This document shows positions 1-7,786 of a stretch of DNA of 64,000 nucleotides, one piece after another. The notes beneath the pieces were generated by a model, which searched no databases, was not told the DNA's origin, and saw nothing but the letters and a program-made list of their open reading frames with translations. The position numbers and the translations under genes are program-made. This DNA is from PALSA-612 sp963742925 (GTDB taxonomy: Bacteria > Actinomycetota > Thermoleophilia > Gaiellales > Gaiellaceae), in the NCBI GenBank assembly GCA_963742925.1, contig CAVUNV010000004.1, forward strand, positions 62,001 through 126,000. Direction: 5' to 3'. Position 1 is the stretch's first letter. Each line of letters begins with the position of its first letter.

Positions 1-619
1 GCGGGCACAGGATGCTCGCCTCGTGCAGGAGCACCCGGCCAGGCTCCACCCCGGCGAGCCGCGAGACGAACGCCAGCAGCAGCTGCCAGAGCGGAAACGC
101 GTACCCGGGATGGAGACCGCCGTCCTTGAACTCGTCGAGCGTCCTCAGGTGCAGGTCGGAGAACGCGAGCAGCTTCCGCACGCGCGCGAGGTGGAAGAGC
201 GCGTCGCCGTCCAGCGTGCCCGCCACATGCCAGAGCAGCAGGCCCAGCAGCGCGCCGAGCACGATCACGCCGATCGGCCGCCGTCGCGGCACCAACTCGC
301 CCCGCAGCAGCACGATCGCGAGCGCAGCCGCACCGAGCGCCGCGTACAGCCCGAGCGCGAGGTCGAGCGACCCGTGGACGGCGAAGACGATCGCGCCCGC
401 ACCGACGATCCCGGTCAGGCTCCAGGCGAGCGCTGCCGAGACGCTCGGCCGGCGCAGCGCCCGCGCGATCAGCGACCCGGGGAGCAGCACGACGAGCGTC
501 GCGGCGGCGAGTTTCAGGTACAGGCCGAAGCCCGAGTCCGGCAGGACGCGCGTGAGCGCGAGCGCCGGCAGCACGAGCAGCTCACGCGGCACACGCTCGA
601 GATGGGCGCGCGTGCTCAC
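1..619 (-). CDS. Polytopic membrane protein, GT-C glycosyltransferase-like (3' end outside window)
   Basis: The N-terminal 206 residues of a membrane protein whose C-terminus lies beyond the window edge. The GTG start at 619 overlaps the stop of the upstream glycosyltransferase by four bases (GTGA), so it is translationally coupled. Several leucine/alanine-rich membrane segments are visible. A motif GDALFHLARVRKLL follows the fourth or fifth segment and resembles the acidic loop of polyprenyl-phosphate-dependent GT-C sugar transferases. As the last visible gene of an envelope-glycan operon it may transfer a lipid-linked sugar outside the membrane. The family is inferred from layout and this motif only. 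Confidence 0.6.
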   Translation of the reverse strand, partial: MSTRAHLERVPRELLVLPALALTRVLPDSGFGLYLKLAAATLVVLLPGSLIARALRRPSVSAALAWSLTGIVGAGAIVFAVHGSLDLALGLYAALGAAALAIVLLRGELVPRRRPIGVIVLGALLGLLLWHVAGTLDGDALFHLARVRKLLAFSDLHLRTLDEFKDGGLHPGYAFPLWQLLLAFVSRLAGVEPGRVLLHEASILCP

Positions 620-1512
620 GCGCGTGGAGCGGCGAGGAGCGTCTGCGCCGACCCGGACGCGAGCCAGCCCGCCGCGTCGCGGTACATCCGGCCGCGCTCG
701 CCGGGGAAGAGAGCTCCGCGCAGCCTGAGGGCGACGAGCAGGAGCCGCCGCGCACGCTCCGCCTCGGCCGGCCCGCGATGCTTGGCGAGGAAGCGCAGGT
801 GACCGCGGAGGTTCTCGGTGAACATCCGCCCGCCGTGCGAGGCGCCTCCGACGTGCACGAACTCGGCTCCGGGGAAGAACAGCACCTTCCAGCCGGCCTG
901 GCGGAAGCGGTAGCACCAGTCGGTCTCCTCGCTGAACAGGAAGAAGTCCTCGTCGAGCGGGCCGACCTGCTCGATCGCCTCCCGACGGACGAGCATCACC
1001 GAGCCCATCACGAACTCGGCCTCGCAGACCCGGTCGTGATCGAAGCCGCCGGCATAGAAGGCGTTCAGGGCGCGCGTGTTCGGCGCCAGCTTGCGCAGGA
1101 AGAAGTACTCGGTCGCAAGCCGCCACAGCGTCGGAAAGCCGCGAACCGAGCGTTGCAGGGAGCCGTCCGTGTTCAGGAGCTTCGGCCCGACGACCGCCGC
1201 CTCCGGTCGCTCCTCGGCGAAGGCGAGCAGCCGCCGGACGCCGTCGCCGACCGCCCAGGCGTCCGCGTTGAGGATCAGGACGAAGGGGCCCGACGTCTCG
1301 CGGATCCCGCGGTTCCAGCCGGCGGCGAGCCCCAGGTTCTCCTGCTCGACGACCCTGACCTCGGGGAAGCGGTCCCTGACGACGGCGAGTGTCCCGTCCG
1401 TCGAGCCGTGGTCGACCACGACCGTCCGGCAACCCGCCACGCTCTGCAGGCACTGCTCGATGTAGGGCAGCGCGTTGTACGTGACGACGACGACGCCGAC
1501 CGCGTCAGGCAT
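616..1512 (-). CDS. Family 2 glycosyltransferase (rhamnosyltransferase-like)
   Basis: A 298-residue cytoplasmic GT2 enzyme that would move a sugar from a nucleotide donor to a growing glycan. The GT-A fold is clear. It has a beta-strand start VGVVVVTYNALPYIEQ, the nucleotide-binding DHGSTDGT, the NLGLAAGWNRGI segment typical of WbbL-type rhamnosyltransferases, a metal-binding ILNADAW (in place of DxD), and a late FSEETDWCYR motif holding the probable catalytic acid. It overlaps the upstream membrane protein by 8 bases and the downstream one by 4, so it belongs to a coupled operon. Sugar specificity cannot be read from the sequence. Confidence 0.85.
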   Translation of the reverse strand: MPDAVGVVVVTYNALPYIEQCLQSVAGCRTVVVDHGSTDGTLAVVRDRFPEVRVVEQENLGLAAGWNRGIRETSGPFVLILNADAWAVGDGVRRLLAFAEERPEAAVVGPKLLNTDGSLQRSVRGFPTLWRLATEYFFLRKLAPNTRALNAFYAGGFDHDRVCEAEFVMGSVMLVRREAIEQVGPLDEDFFLFSEETDWCYRFRQAGWKVLFFPGAEFVHVGGASHGGRMFTENLRGHLRFLAKHRGPAEAERARRLLLVALRLRGALFPGERGRMYRDAAGWLASGSAQTLLAAPRA

Positions 1513-2497
1513 CGGGAACGGTCGAGGTGCGCGGCCTCAGGCTCTCCCAGCCGAGGATGACGGCCCCCGGCAGCGCGAGCGTGATCGTCACGACGAAGAA
1601 GAGGAAGCCGGTCGCGAACGCGTTGTCGGCCGGCACGCCGAGCTGGCCGAGGAAGCTGACGAAGAACGCCTCCCGCACGGCCAGGCCGTTGATCGTGAAC
1701 GGGATGAGCAGGACGAGGAAGAGCAGCGGCCCCATCACGTAGTAGGGCCGCGGGGACAGGTCGACGCCGACTGCCTTTCCCGACAACCAGATCGCCAGCA
1801 CGCGCACGGCCTGGACGCACAGGGTCAGGAGCATCACGCCGATCAGGAGGCCGACGTGGTCGCGGTAGCCGTGGACGCCCTCGTAGCCGGCGCGCAGCGG
1901 GCGGTCGATCCGGAGGCGGCGGGCGAGCGGCAGCGTCCGCGAGAGCGGGCCTCGGGCCCGGCGGGAGAAGAGCGCGAAGGCGAGGACCACGGCACCGAGG
2001 ACGAAGGCGAGCTCGACCCACAGGTACCCGCCGACGTCGTACTGCCCGATCGCGAGCGCGAAGCCGATCGCCGCCAGGATCAGCGTCGCGATGCCGCCGA
2101 GGACGCGCTCGAGCAGCACCGACCCCGCGATCGGCCCGCCGTTCCCGGGATGGCGCTTGGTCGTCTCGAACATCCGCCATCCGTCGCCGCCGATCGAGGT
2201 CGGCAGCACCTGGCCGACCGTGTAGGAGGTGAAGTAGGCGCGGACGAGCCAGGGCAGGTCCTCGCGGATCGCGCGCGCGCGCAGGAGCTGCTGCCAGCGC
2301 CAGGCCATCGGCCAGACGGACAGGCCCATGATCGCGATCGCACCGAGGAAGTAGCCGATGTTGGCGTGGCCGAGGATGTGGATCGTCTGGCCGACGTTGA
2401 TCTGCCAGAGGATGTAGGCGATACAGAGCCCGGTGACGACGAGCCCGGCAACCGCCTTCGGGCCTCGCCTGCGGAGCAAGGCGTGCCTCACGGCCAC
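1505..2497 (-). CDS. LPG-synthase-type flippase-like membrane protein (UPF0104)
   Basis: A 330-residue integral membrane protein of the lysylphosphatidylglycerol synthase transmembrane family. About eight hydrophobic segments are visible. The conserved region LPTSIGGDGWRMF around residue 110 and the TINGLAVREAFFV segment near residue 270 are family hallmarks. It has only the membrane half and no aminoacyl-transferase domain, as in many stand-alone members found in polysaccharide loci. The GTG start directly abuts the TAG stop of the aminotransferase gene with no gap. In this operon it may help translocate or modify a lipid-linked intermediate; that role is inference. Confidence 0.8.
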   Translation of the reverse strand: MAVRHALLRRRGPKAVAGLVVTGLCIAYILWQINVGQTIHILGHANIGYFLGAIAIMGLSVWPMAWRWQQLLRARAIREDLPWLVRAYFTSYTVGQVLPTSIGGDGWRMFETTKRHPGNGGPIAGSVLLERVLGGIATLILAAIGFALAIGQYDVGGYLWVELAFVLGAVVLAFALFSRRARGPLSRTLPLARRLRIDRPLRAGYEGVHGYRDHVGLLIGVMLLTLCVQAVRVLAIWLSGKAVGVDLSPRPYYVMGPLLFLVLLIPFTINGLAVREAFFVSFLGQLGVPADNAFATGFLFFVVTITLALPGAVILGWESLRPRTSTVPDA

Positions 2498-3634
2498 CTA
2501 CCCCGTGAACCTCTCGTGCACGCGGCGGAGCGCCGCGATCGCGTCCTCGATGTCCTCCGCCGAGTGGGCAGGCGAGAGCGGCAGGGAGAGCACCTCCCGG
2601 CCGGCCTGCTCGGCGACCGGCAGCGGGGGCTGGTCGGGGTAGCGGTCACGGTAGGCACTCAGCTGGTGGACGGGCAGGAAGTGGATGCTCGTGCCGATCA
2701 GCTCATCGGCGAGCGCCCGCTGGTACTCGTCCCGCGTCGCGCCCGCGCCGCTCGGATCGACGCGGACGACGTAGAGGTGGAGGGCGTGCACGTCACGCGG
2801 GTCACGCGCGAGCGGTCGGATGCCCTCGAGCTCGGCCACCGCGGCGTCGTAGGCGGCGACGTGGCGAAGCCGGATCTCGCGGTGCCGCTCGAGCTTGTCG
2901 AGCTGGCAGAGCGCAATCGCCGAGAGCACGTCCGAGAGGTTGGCCTTGTAGCCGGGGACGGCGATGTCGTACAGCGAGCCGTGGCCGCGCCGCATGATCC
3001 GGTTGTCGTCGACGGCACGAGCCACGTCGTCCGAGTTGGTCGTGATCACGCCGCCCTCGCCCGCCGCGACGTTCTTCGTCGCGTAGAGCGAGAAGCAGGT
3101 CGCCGCGGAAAGGCCGCCGATCTTGCGGCCGCGATAGACGCTCTCGACGGCGTGGGCGGCGTCCTCGACGACGGGCAGGCCCAGCGCCCACAGCGGGTCG
3201 AGGTCGGCCGGCTGTCCGGCCAGGTGCACGGGCAGGATCGCCTTCGTGCGGGACGAGACCAGGCGCGCCACCTCGTCCGGGTCGATGTTCAGGTCGCTCT
3301 CGCGAACGTCGGCGAACACGGGGCGCGCGCCCGTGTGGACGATCACGTTCGCCGTCGCCGGCCAGGTGATCGGCGTCGTGATCACCTCGTCCCCGGGGCC
3401 GATGCCGAGCGCGACGAGGGCGAGGTGGAGCGCCGCCGTCCCGGACGTGACCGCGAGGGCGTGCTTCGCCTCGACGTAATCGGCGAAACGCCGCTCGAGC
3501 TCGGCCGTGCGCGGCCCGGTGGTCAGCCATCCGGAGCGCAGCGTCTCCGAGACCGCCTCGATCTCCTCCTCGCCGATCGCGGGCGGCTGAAAGGAGAGGA
3601 AGGTCTCGCGCCGAGTTGACGAGAGCTCCGCCAT
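2498..3634 (-). CDS. DegT/DnrJ/EryC1 (ArnB-type) sugar aminotransferase
   Basis: A 378-residue PLP-dependent aminotransferase that puts an amino group on a keto-sugar nucleotide, probably the product of the SDR dehydratase made from the same operon. Visible family features are SGTAALHLALVALG (phosphate-binding), TPITWPATANVI, an Asp in VVEDAAHAVES that pairs with the cofactor nitrogen, and the Schiff-base lysine near residue 187 in YATKNVAAGEGG. Start chosen at the ATG at 3634, because the family begins just before the first conserved helix. Upstream lies a 140-base spacer rich in palindromes, separating it from the ATP-grasp gene. UDP-4-amino sugar synthesis similar to ArnB is the likeliest job. 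Confidence 0.88.
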   Translation of the reverse strand: MAELSSTRRETFLSFQPPAIGEEEIEAVSETLRSGWLTTGPRTAELERRFADYVEAKHALAVTSGTAALHLALVALGIGPGDEVITTPITWPATANVIVHTGARPVFADVRESDLNIDPDEVARLVSSRTKAILPVHLAGQPADLDPLWALGLPVVEDAAHAVESVYRGRKIGGLSAATCFSLYATKNVAAGEGGVITTNSDDVARAVDDNRIMRRGHGSLYDIAVPGYKANLSDVLSAIALCQLDKLERHREIRLRHVAAYDAAVAELEGIRPLARDPRDVHALHLYVVRVDPSGAGATRDEYQRALADELIGTSIHFLPVHQLSAYRDRYPDQPPLPVAEQAGREVLSLPLSPAHSAEDIEDAIAALRRVHERFTG

Positions 3635-3661
3635 GGCGGGAAGCGTACTGGCCAGGCCACC

Positions 3662-3765
3662 AGGGTCTGACCCTTCTCCGACACTGCGCCGTAGCAGGGT
3701 CTGGCGCTGCTCTGGCACCGCTCTGACCCTGCTCCGTAGCAGTGCCAGGCACCTGCCTGGCACTG
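3662..3765. repeat. Palindrome-rich REP-like spacer
   Basis: The gap between the ATP-grasp and aminotransferase genes contains a perfect inverted repeat at 3740-3765 (12-base arms, two-base centre, core TGCCAGGCA) and a shorter one at 3662-3674 (AGGGTC, T, GACCCT). The words GTAGCAGGGTCTGG and CGTAGCAGTGCCAGG recur. The hairpin sits 10 bases after the ATP-grasp stop, so it could act as an mRNA processing or attenuation element. No T-run follows it. Confidence 0.6.
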
Positions 3766-3774
3766 CGAGGCGGC

Positions 3775-5016
3775 TCAGACCAGCGCTTCGGCTTCGACGG
3801 TCACGAAGCGGATCCGGCCGGCGGCCCGCTCTGCGCGCTCGACGGCCTGCTTGCGGGAGTCGCCGATCGCCAGCACGGCACCGGCGCGGTCGGCACCACG
3901 GAGAAACGGCCCGAACTGGTGGCCCGCCTCCCGGTAGCTCCGCACCCAGACGATCCCGTTCGAGCGTTCCGCGTCCTCGATCCCCTCGACCGCTTCCAGC
4001 ACGCCCGGCTCCGGGACGAGAAAGCGAACGCAGGCGCCGCCGGCCTCGTCGTCGGGCACGAACGTGCCGTCGTAGATCCGCTCGCCGAGCGCCGCCGCGA
4101 CCGCAAGCGAGTTCAGGTCGATGCCGAGCGCGGCCTCGCACAACTCCGCGTCGTGACCACCGCCGAGCCGGGCGGCCAGCTCACCCACACGCGGCCCGTC
4201 AGGCCCGACGAGCACCTGCGTGTAGGTCGGCCCGTCGCGCACGCCGATCGCCTCCGCCGCCGCCCCGGCCGCCTCGACGGCGGCGGCCAGCTCGTCGGGC
4301 TCGAGCTCGCTCGGCCACACATGGGCGAGCGCGACGCCGAACGCCGGGGGCTCGGCGACGATCCGGTCGGTGACCGTCAGCGGATGGAAGCGCCCGTCCA
4401 CCGAGAACGCGTTCACCGTCACCTCGCGGCCCCCGACGAGCTCCTCGACGAGCACGACGCTCGAGCGGGCGAGCCCGCGCGCCGTGTCGAACGCCTCCGG
4501 GAGCGCGCCCGCGTCCTGGACGAGCCCGAGACCCTTTTGCCCCTGGAGATCGGGAGCCTTGACGACGCACGGGAAGCCGAGCTCGGCTGCGGCCGCCGAC
4601 GCCTCGGCGAGGCTCGAGCAGATGCGGTAGCGCGCGTGCGGGACCCCGGCGTCCGCCCAGCGCTCCCGCTGGCGGAGCTTCGACGTGGCCGCCTGAGCGG
4701 TCGGAGGATCGAGCGGGTGCGCGATCCCGAGCCGGGCCGCCACACGCGCCGCGATCGCGACCGGGAAGTCGATCCCCGGGGCGATCACACCGTCGACCCG
4801 CTCGGCGTTCGCGAGCCTGTCGATCGCCGGCTCGTCCTCGACCGAGACGATCGCGCGGCGGTCGGCGAACCGGAAGCCGGGTGCGCGCGGGTCGCGGTCC
4901 ACGGCGATCACGTGCAGGCCGCGCTCCTGCGCCGCCTCGAGCAGGCCGAGCTGCGCGGGACCCGCCCCTAGGACGAGTAGCCGCTTGTCACTTGCCTCCG
5001 TGCCCCCCTCCACCAC
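3775..5016 (-). CDS. ATP-grasp carboxylate-amine ligase-like protein
   Basis: A 413-residue ATP-grasp enzyme of the carbamoyl-phosphate-synthase/PurT-like superfamily. It has an N-terminal Rossmann-like pre-ATP domain beginning RLLVLGAGPAQLGLLEAA and an ATP-binding lysine in PCVVKAPDLQGQKGLGL. A glutamate-rich VLVEELVGGREVTVNAFS strand follows, then metal ligands around LVGPDGPRVGELAARLGGGH. Such enzymes join a carboxylate to an amine. Beside an aminotransferase and a sugar dehydratase, acylation of an amino sugar or of a polyprenyl intermediate is plausible but unproven. The GTG start at 5016 overlaps the end of the dehydratase gene by about 49 bases. The substrate is unknown. Confidence 0.78.
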   Translation of the reverse strand: MVEGGTEASDKRLLVLGAGPAQLGLLEAAQERGLHVIAVDRDPRAPGFRFADRRAIVSVEDEPAIDRLANAERVDGVIAPGIDFPVAIAARVAARLGIAHPLDPPTAQAATSKLRQRERWADAGVPHARYRICSSLAEASAAAAELGFPCVVKAPDLQGQKGLGLVQDAGALPEAFDTARGLARSSVVLVEELVGGREVTVNAFSVDGRFHPLTVTDRIVAEPPAFGVALAHVWPSELEPDELAAAVEAAGAAAEAIGVRDGPTYTQVLVGPDGPRVGELAARLGGGHDAELCEAALGIDLNSLAVAAALGERIYDGTFVPDDEAGGACVRFLVPEPGVLEAVEGIEDAERSNGIVWVRSYREAGHQFGPFLRGADRAGAVLAIGDSRKQAVERAERAAGRIRFVTVEAEALV

Positions 5017-5972
5017 GCCTCATTGTCGCGATACCACGCGACGGTGCGCTCCAGGCCCTCCTCGAAGGAGGTCCGGGCCTGCCAGCCGAGCAGCGCGGAC
5101 GCCTTGTCGGTCGAGCCGATGTGACGGTCGACCTGGCCGGGCCGCTCCTCGACGTAGGACCGCAGCGAGCGTGGCTTGCCGAGCATGTCGAGCACGAGAT
5201 CGGCGATGTCCGAGACCGAAACGTCGACGCCGGTCGCGATGTTGATCACCTCGCCGGCGACCGCGTCGAGATCGGCCTCGATCGCGGCCACGATCGCCTC
5301 GGCGTCGTCCGTGACGTAGAGCCAGTCGCGGCTCGCGTGGCCGTCGCCGTGCACGGTCAGCGGCTCGTCCGAGAGCGCGCTCGTCACGAACCTCGGCACG
5401 ACCTTCTCCCAGTGCTGGCGGGGGCCGTAGTTGTTGAACGGGCGCAGGATGACGATCGGCAGCCCGTAGGTGACGAAGTACGAGTAGGCGAGCCGGTCGG
5501 CGCCCGCCTTCGTGGCGGCGTACGGGCTGCGCGGGTTGAGCGGGTGCTCCTCGTCCATCGGATCGGACTCGGCCGTTCCGTACACCTCGCTCGACGAGAT
5601 GAGCACGAAACGCTCGACCGGTGCCTCGCGGACGGCGTCGAGCAGGATCTGCGTCCCCTCGACGTTGGTGGTCACGAACTCCGAGGCGCCTTCGAGGATC
5701 GACTTCTCGACGTGCGACTCGGCGGCGGCGTTCACGATCACGTCCACCTCGGCCACGATCTCGGCGACCAGCTCCGCGTTCCGGATGTCGCCGTGCAGGA
5801 ACGCGAGCCGCTCGTGCGACATCACGTCGGCGAGATTCTCGAGGTTGCCCGCATACGTGAGCGCGTCGAGCGAGACGACCTCGTAGTCGGTCGCGTCCAG
5901 GAGGTGCCGGATCACGTTCGACGAGATGAACCCGGCCCCGCCGGTCACCAGAACGCGCTTCCTTCGAGCCAT
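4968..5972 (-). CDS. dTDP-glucose 4,6-dehydratase-like SDR enzyme
   Basis: A 334-residue extended short-chain dehydrogenase/reductase. The NAD-binding VLVTGGAGFISSNVIRHL motif starts near residue 7. The SSSEVYG segment and the YAATKAGAD stretch provide the catalytic Tyr and Lys (YxxxK). RPFNNYGPRQHWEKVVPRF and GDGHASRDWLYV are typical of RmlB/4,6-dehydratases. It would convert an NDP-hexose to the 4-keto-6-deoxy sugar used by the aminotransferase of the same operon. ATG at 5972 overlaps the stop of the upstream glycosyltransferase by one base (TGATG), arguing for coupled translation. An epimerase role is the alternative. Confidence 0.85.
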   Translation of the reverse strand: MARRKRVLVTGGAGFISSNVIRHLLDATDYEVVSLDALTYAGNLENLADVMSHERLAFLHGDIRNAELVAEIVAEVDVIVNAAAESHVEKSILEGASEFVTTNVEGTQILLDAVREAPVERFVLISSSEVYGTAESDPMDEEHPLNPRSPYAATKAGADRLAYSYFVTYGLPIVILRPFNNYGPRQHWEKVVPRFVTSALSDEPLTVHGDGHASRDWLYVTDDAEAIVAAIEADLDAVAGEVINIATGVDVSVSDIADLVLDMLGKPRSLRSYVEERPGQVDRHIGSTDKASALLGWQARTSFEEGLERTVAWYRDNEAWWRGARRQVTSGYSS

Positions 5973-6937
5973 CAGCCGATCTCCTTGTCGATGGTGTACA
6001 GGGGCCTGCCTTCCACGTCTCGTTGGATCTTGCCCAGATATTCGCCGATCAGCGCGAGGATGAAGCCCTGGATCCCGAGGACGATGAGGACGGCGACGCC
6101 CCCGAACAGCGGGCCGGGGAAGTTGGCGCGGTCGATCCAGTAGTAGACCCCGTAGGCGCCGAGCGCGGTGGCGCCGAGCGTGCAGACGACGCCGACCCAG
6201 ACCCCGATCACCTGGATCGGCTGCGGCCAGAAGCCGGCGAGCACATGCAACGCGAGCCGTGTGAGGCGGAGCGGCGAGTACCGGGACGCACCCTCGCGGG
6301 CGGCGTGGGAGACGTCGACCTCGATCACGCTGGCGCCTCCCGAGAGGACGAGCGCCTTCGTGAACTTCTGCTTGCCGATCGCGCCCATCATCGGCGTGAC
6401 GACGTCCCGCCGGTAGGCGTTGAAGGCGCACCCGAAGTCGGAGATCCGGACGCCCGTGAAGCGGCGCAGCATGCCGTTGATCAGCCGGGACGGCAGCGTC
6501 CGGCCCCAGGAGTCGCGTCGCGACGAGCGGCGCCCGCTCGCGACGTCGTAGCCGGACTCGACGGCGGCGACGAGGCGCGGGATGTCCTCGGGCGCGTTCT
6601 GGAGGTCGCCGTCCATCGTCACGACGATGTCTCCGCGCGCCCGGGCGAGCCCCGCGTGCATGGCGGGGTGCTGGCCGAAGTTGCGCTTGAACCGCACCGC
6701 CCGGACCCGCGCGTCGGACGCGTGCAGGCGCTCCAGCATCGCGAACGTGCCGTCCGTCGACCCGTCGTCCACGAAGATCAGCTCGTACGGCCGGTCGAGC
6801 GGCTCGAGCGCCGCAACGGTGCGCCGGTACAGCTCGTCGAGCGACGCCGCCTCGTTGAAGAGGGTCACGACGACGGAGAGATCCGGATACGAGCCCGGCT
6901 CGGCCTCCGCGAGGGGAGAGATGTCCGCCTGCGCCAT
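5972..6937 (-). CDS. Polyprenyl-phosphate glycosyltransferase (GtrB/ArnC/DPM1-like, GT2)
   Basis: A 321-residue membrane-anchored GT2 enzyme that loads a sugar onto undecaprenyl phosphate at the cytoplasmic face. The N-terminal catalytic half shows LSVVVTLFNEAASLDELY, the FVDDGSTDGT nucleotide site, the MDGDLQNAPEDIPRL metal-binding DxD region, and RNFGQHPAMHAGLARARG, all typical of dolichol-phosphate mannosyltransferase relatives. Two transmembrane helices occupy the last 90 residues and end with the conserved IGEYLGKIQRDVEGRPLY tail of the GtrB/ArnC group. It is the first gene of the minus-strand operon 1-6937. A divergent promoter region of 99 bases separates it from the plus-strand gene at 7037. 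Confidence 0.9.
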   Translation of the reverse strand: MAQADISPLAEAEPGSYPDLSVVVTLFNEAASLDELYRRTVAALEPLDRPYELIFVDDGSTDGTFAMLERLHASDARVRAVRFKRNFGQHPAMHAGLARARGDIVVTMDGDLQNAPEDIPRLVAAVESGYDVASGRRSSRRDSWGRTLPSRLINGMLRRFTGVRISDFGCAFNAYRRDVVTPMMGAIGKQKFTKALVLSGGASVIEVDVSHAAREGASRYSPLRLTRLALHVLAGFWPQPIQVIGVWVGVVCTLGATALGAYGVYYWIDRANFPGPLFGGVAVLIVLGIQGFILALIGEYLGKIQRDVEGRPLYTIDKEIG

Positions 6938-7000
6938 TTCCGACCGGTGAACCTACAGGAGCGTTCTAAGAAGAGGGCGAATTCGCGTGTCGCAGCGCTG

Positions 7001-7029
7001 TTGATCGAACCGCGAAAACTGTGTAGCGT
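7001..7029 (+). promoter_or_regulatory. Probable sigma70-type promoter for the gene at 7037
   Basis: TTGATC at 7001-7006 and TAGCGT at 7024-7029 are separated by 17 bases in the divergent intergenic region. The -10 lies only eight bases before the ATG at 7037, which implies a very short leader. Only consensus resemblance supports it. Confidence 0.35.
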
Positions 7030-7036
7030 CCCGCAC

Positions 7037-7771
7037 ATGCAGGTGCCCAAGGGGAGGCCGGTCGGCTCGAAGCAGATGTGGGGGTACCTCGTCTGGGGCG
7101 GCGCCGCGCTGATGCTCGCCGTCCCCGAGATCACCGGAGCGATCAGCAACGGCGCGCTCGGGTTCAAGACGGCCTCCGAGACGATCGGCCATCTCGAGCG
7201 CTACCACAACTGGATCGAGCTCGGCGTGATCGGCGCGCTCGTCCTGATCGTGTTCTCGCTCTACAAGGTGTCCCGCGACGAGGCCGGCAAGGCGCCGCCG
7301 GAGGCGGGGAAGGCCACCCGCACGACCGGAGGCCGGCTCACGTTCAACCCCACCGCCGAGAAGGTCCCGACGAAGTTCGAGAGCGAGGACGCGCACTTGA
7401 TCTTCGCCGTCTGTGCCGGCGTCTCGGCGGTGCTCGTCGCCGTCGCCGGCTGGGCCGCGACCCACTGGTGGGACGATCCAAAGCGCTTCCACGCCTCGTT
7501 TGTCATCTACGTCTCGGTGGCGGTGCTCTGGTTCGTCGTTCCGAGCCTGGTCGCGTTCTTCTCCGGGAACGACGTGCCCTACCCGACGATGGTCCGCACC
7601 GTGCAGAATCAGGCGAACTGGTTCGAGAAGCAGACGTGGCGGTGGTCACTTGGCCCGAAGCTCGCCTGGTTCCTGACATTCGCAATCCTCTGGGGCCTCG
7701 TGATCCTGTTCGTCCACCTGCTCTTCTACCCCTACCCCGACATCACGCACATCGTCGATCCGAAGGGCTGA
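7037..7771 (+). CDS. Uncharacterised membrane protein with four or five TM helices
   Basis: A 244-residue membrane protein that I do not recognise. Hydrophobic stretches run at about residues 17-35, 62-80, 125-150, 160-185 and 215-240. They are separated by a charged loop rich in Lys/Glu/Pro (around residues 85-120). A short PYPTMVRTVQNQANWFEKQTW segment lies just after the fourth helix. It stands alone on the plus strand between two minus-strand units and ends 15 bases from the convergent MFS gene. The ATG at 7037 was chosen because upstream in-frame sequence is only the reverse of the glycosyltransferase gene. Confidence 0.65.
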   Translation: MQVPKGRPVGSKQMWGYLVWGGAALMLAVPEITGAISNGALGFKTASETIGHLERYHNWIELGVIGALVLIVFSLYKVSRDEAGKAPPEAGKATRTTGGRLTFNPTAEKVPTKFESEDAHLIFAVCAGVSAVLVAVAGWAATHWWDDPKRFHASFVIYVSVAVLWFVVPSLVAFFSGNDVPYPTMVRTVQNQANWFEKQTWRWSLGPKLAWFLTFAILWGLVILFVHLLFYPYPDITHIVDPKG

Positions 7772-7786
7772 GCCACTTCTCCCCCC

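Noticed and set aside
1475..3619. Long plus-strand open frame (714 codons) opposite the aminotransferase and membrane genes
   Set aside because: Arg/Asp/Glu-rich shadow typical of the antisense frame in high-GC DNA; the minus-strand genes have clear families and coupled starts.
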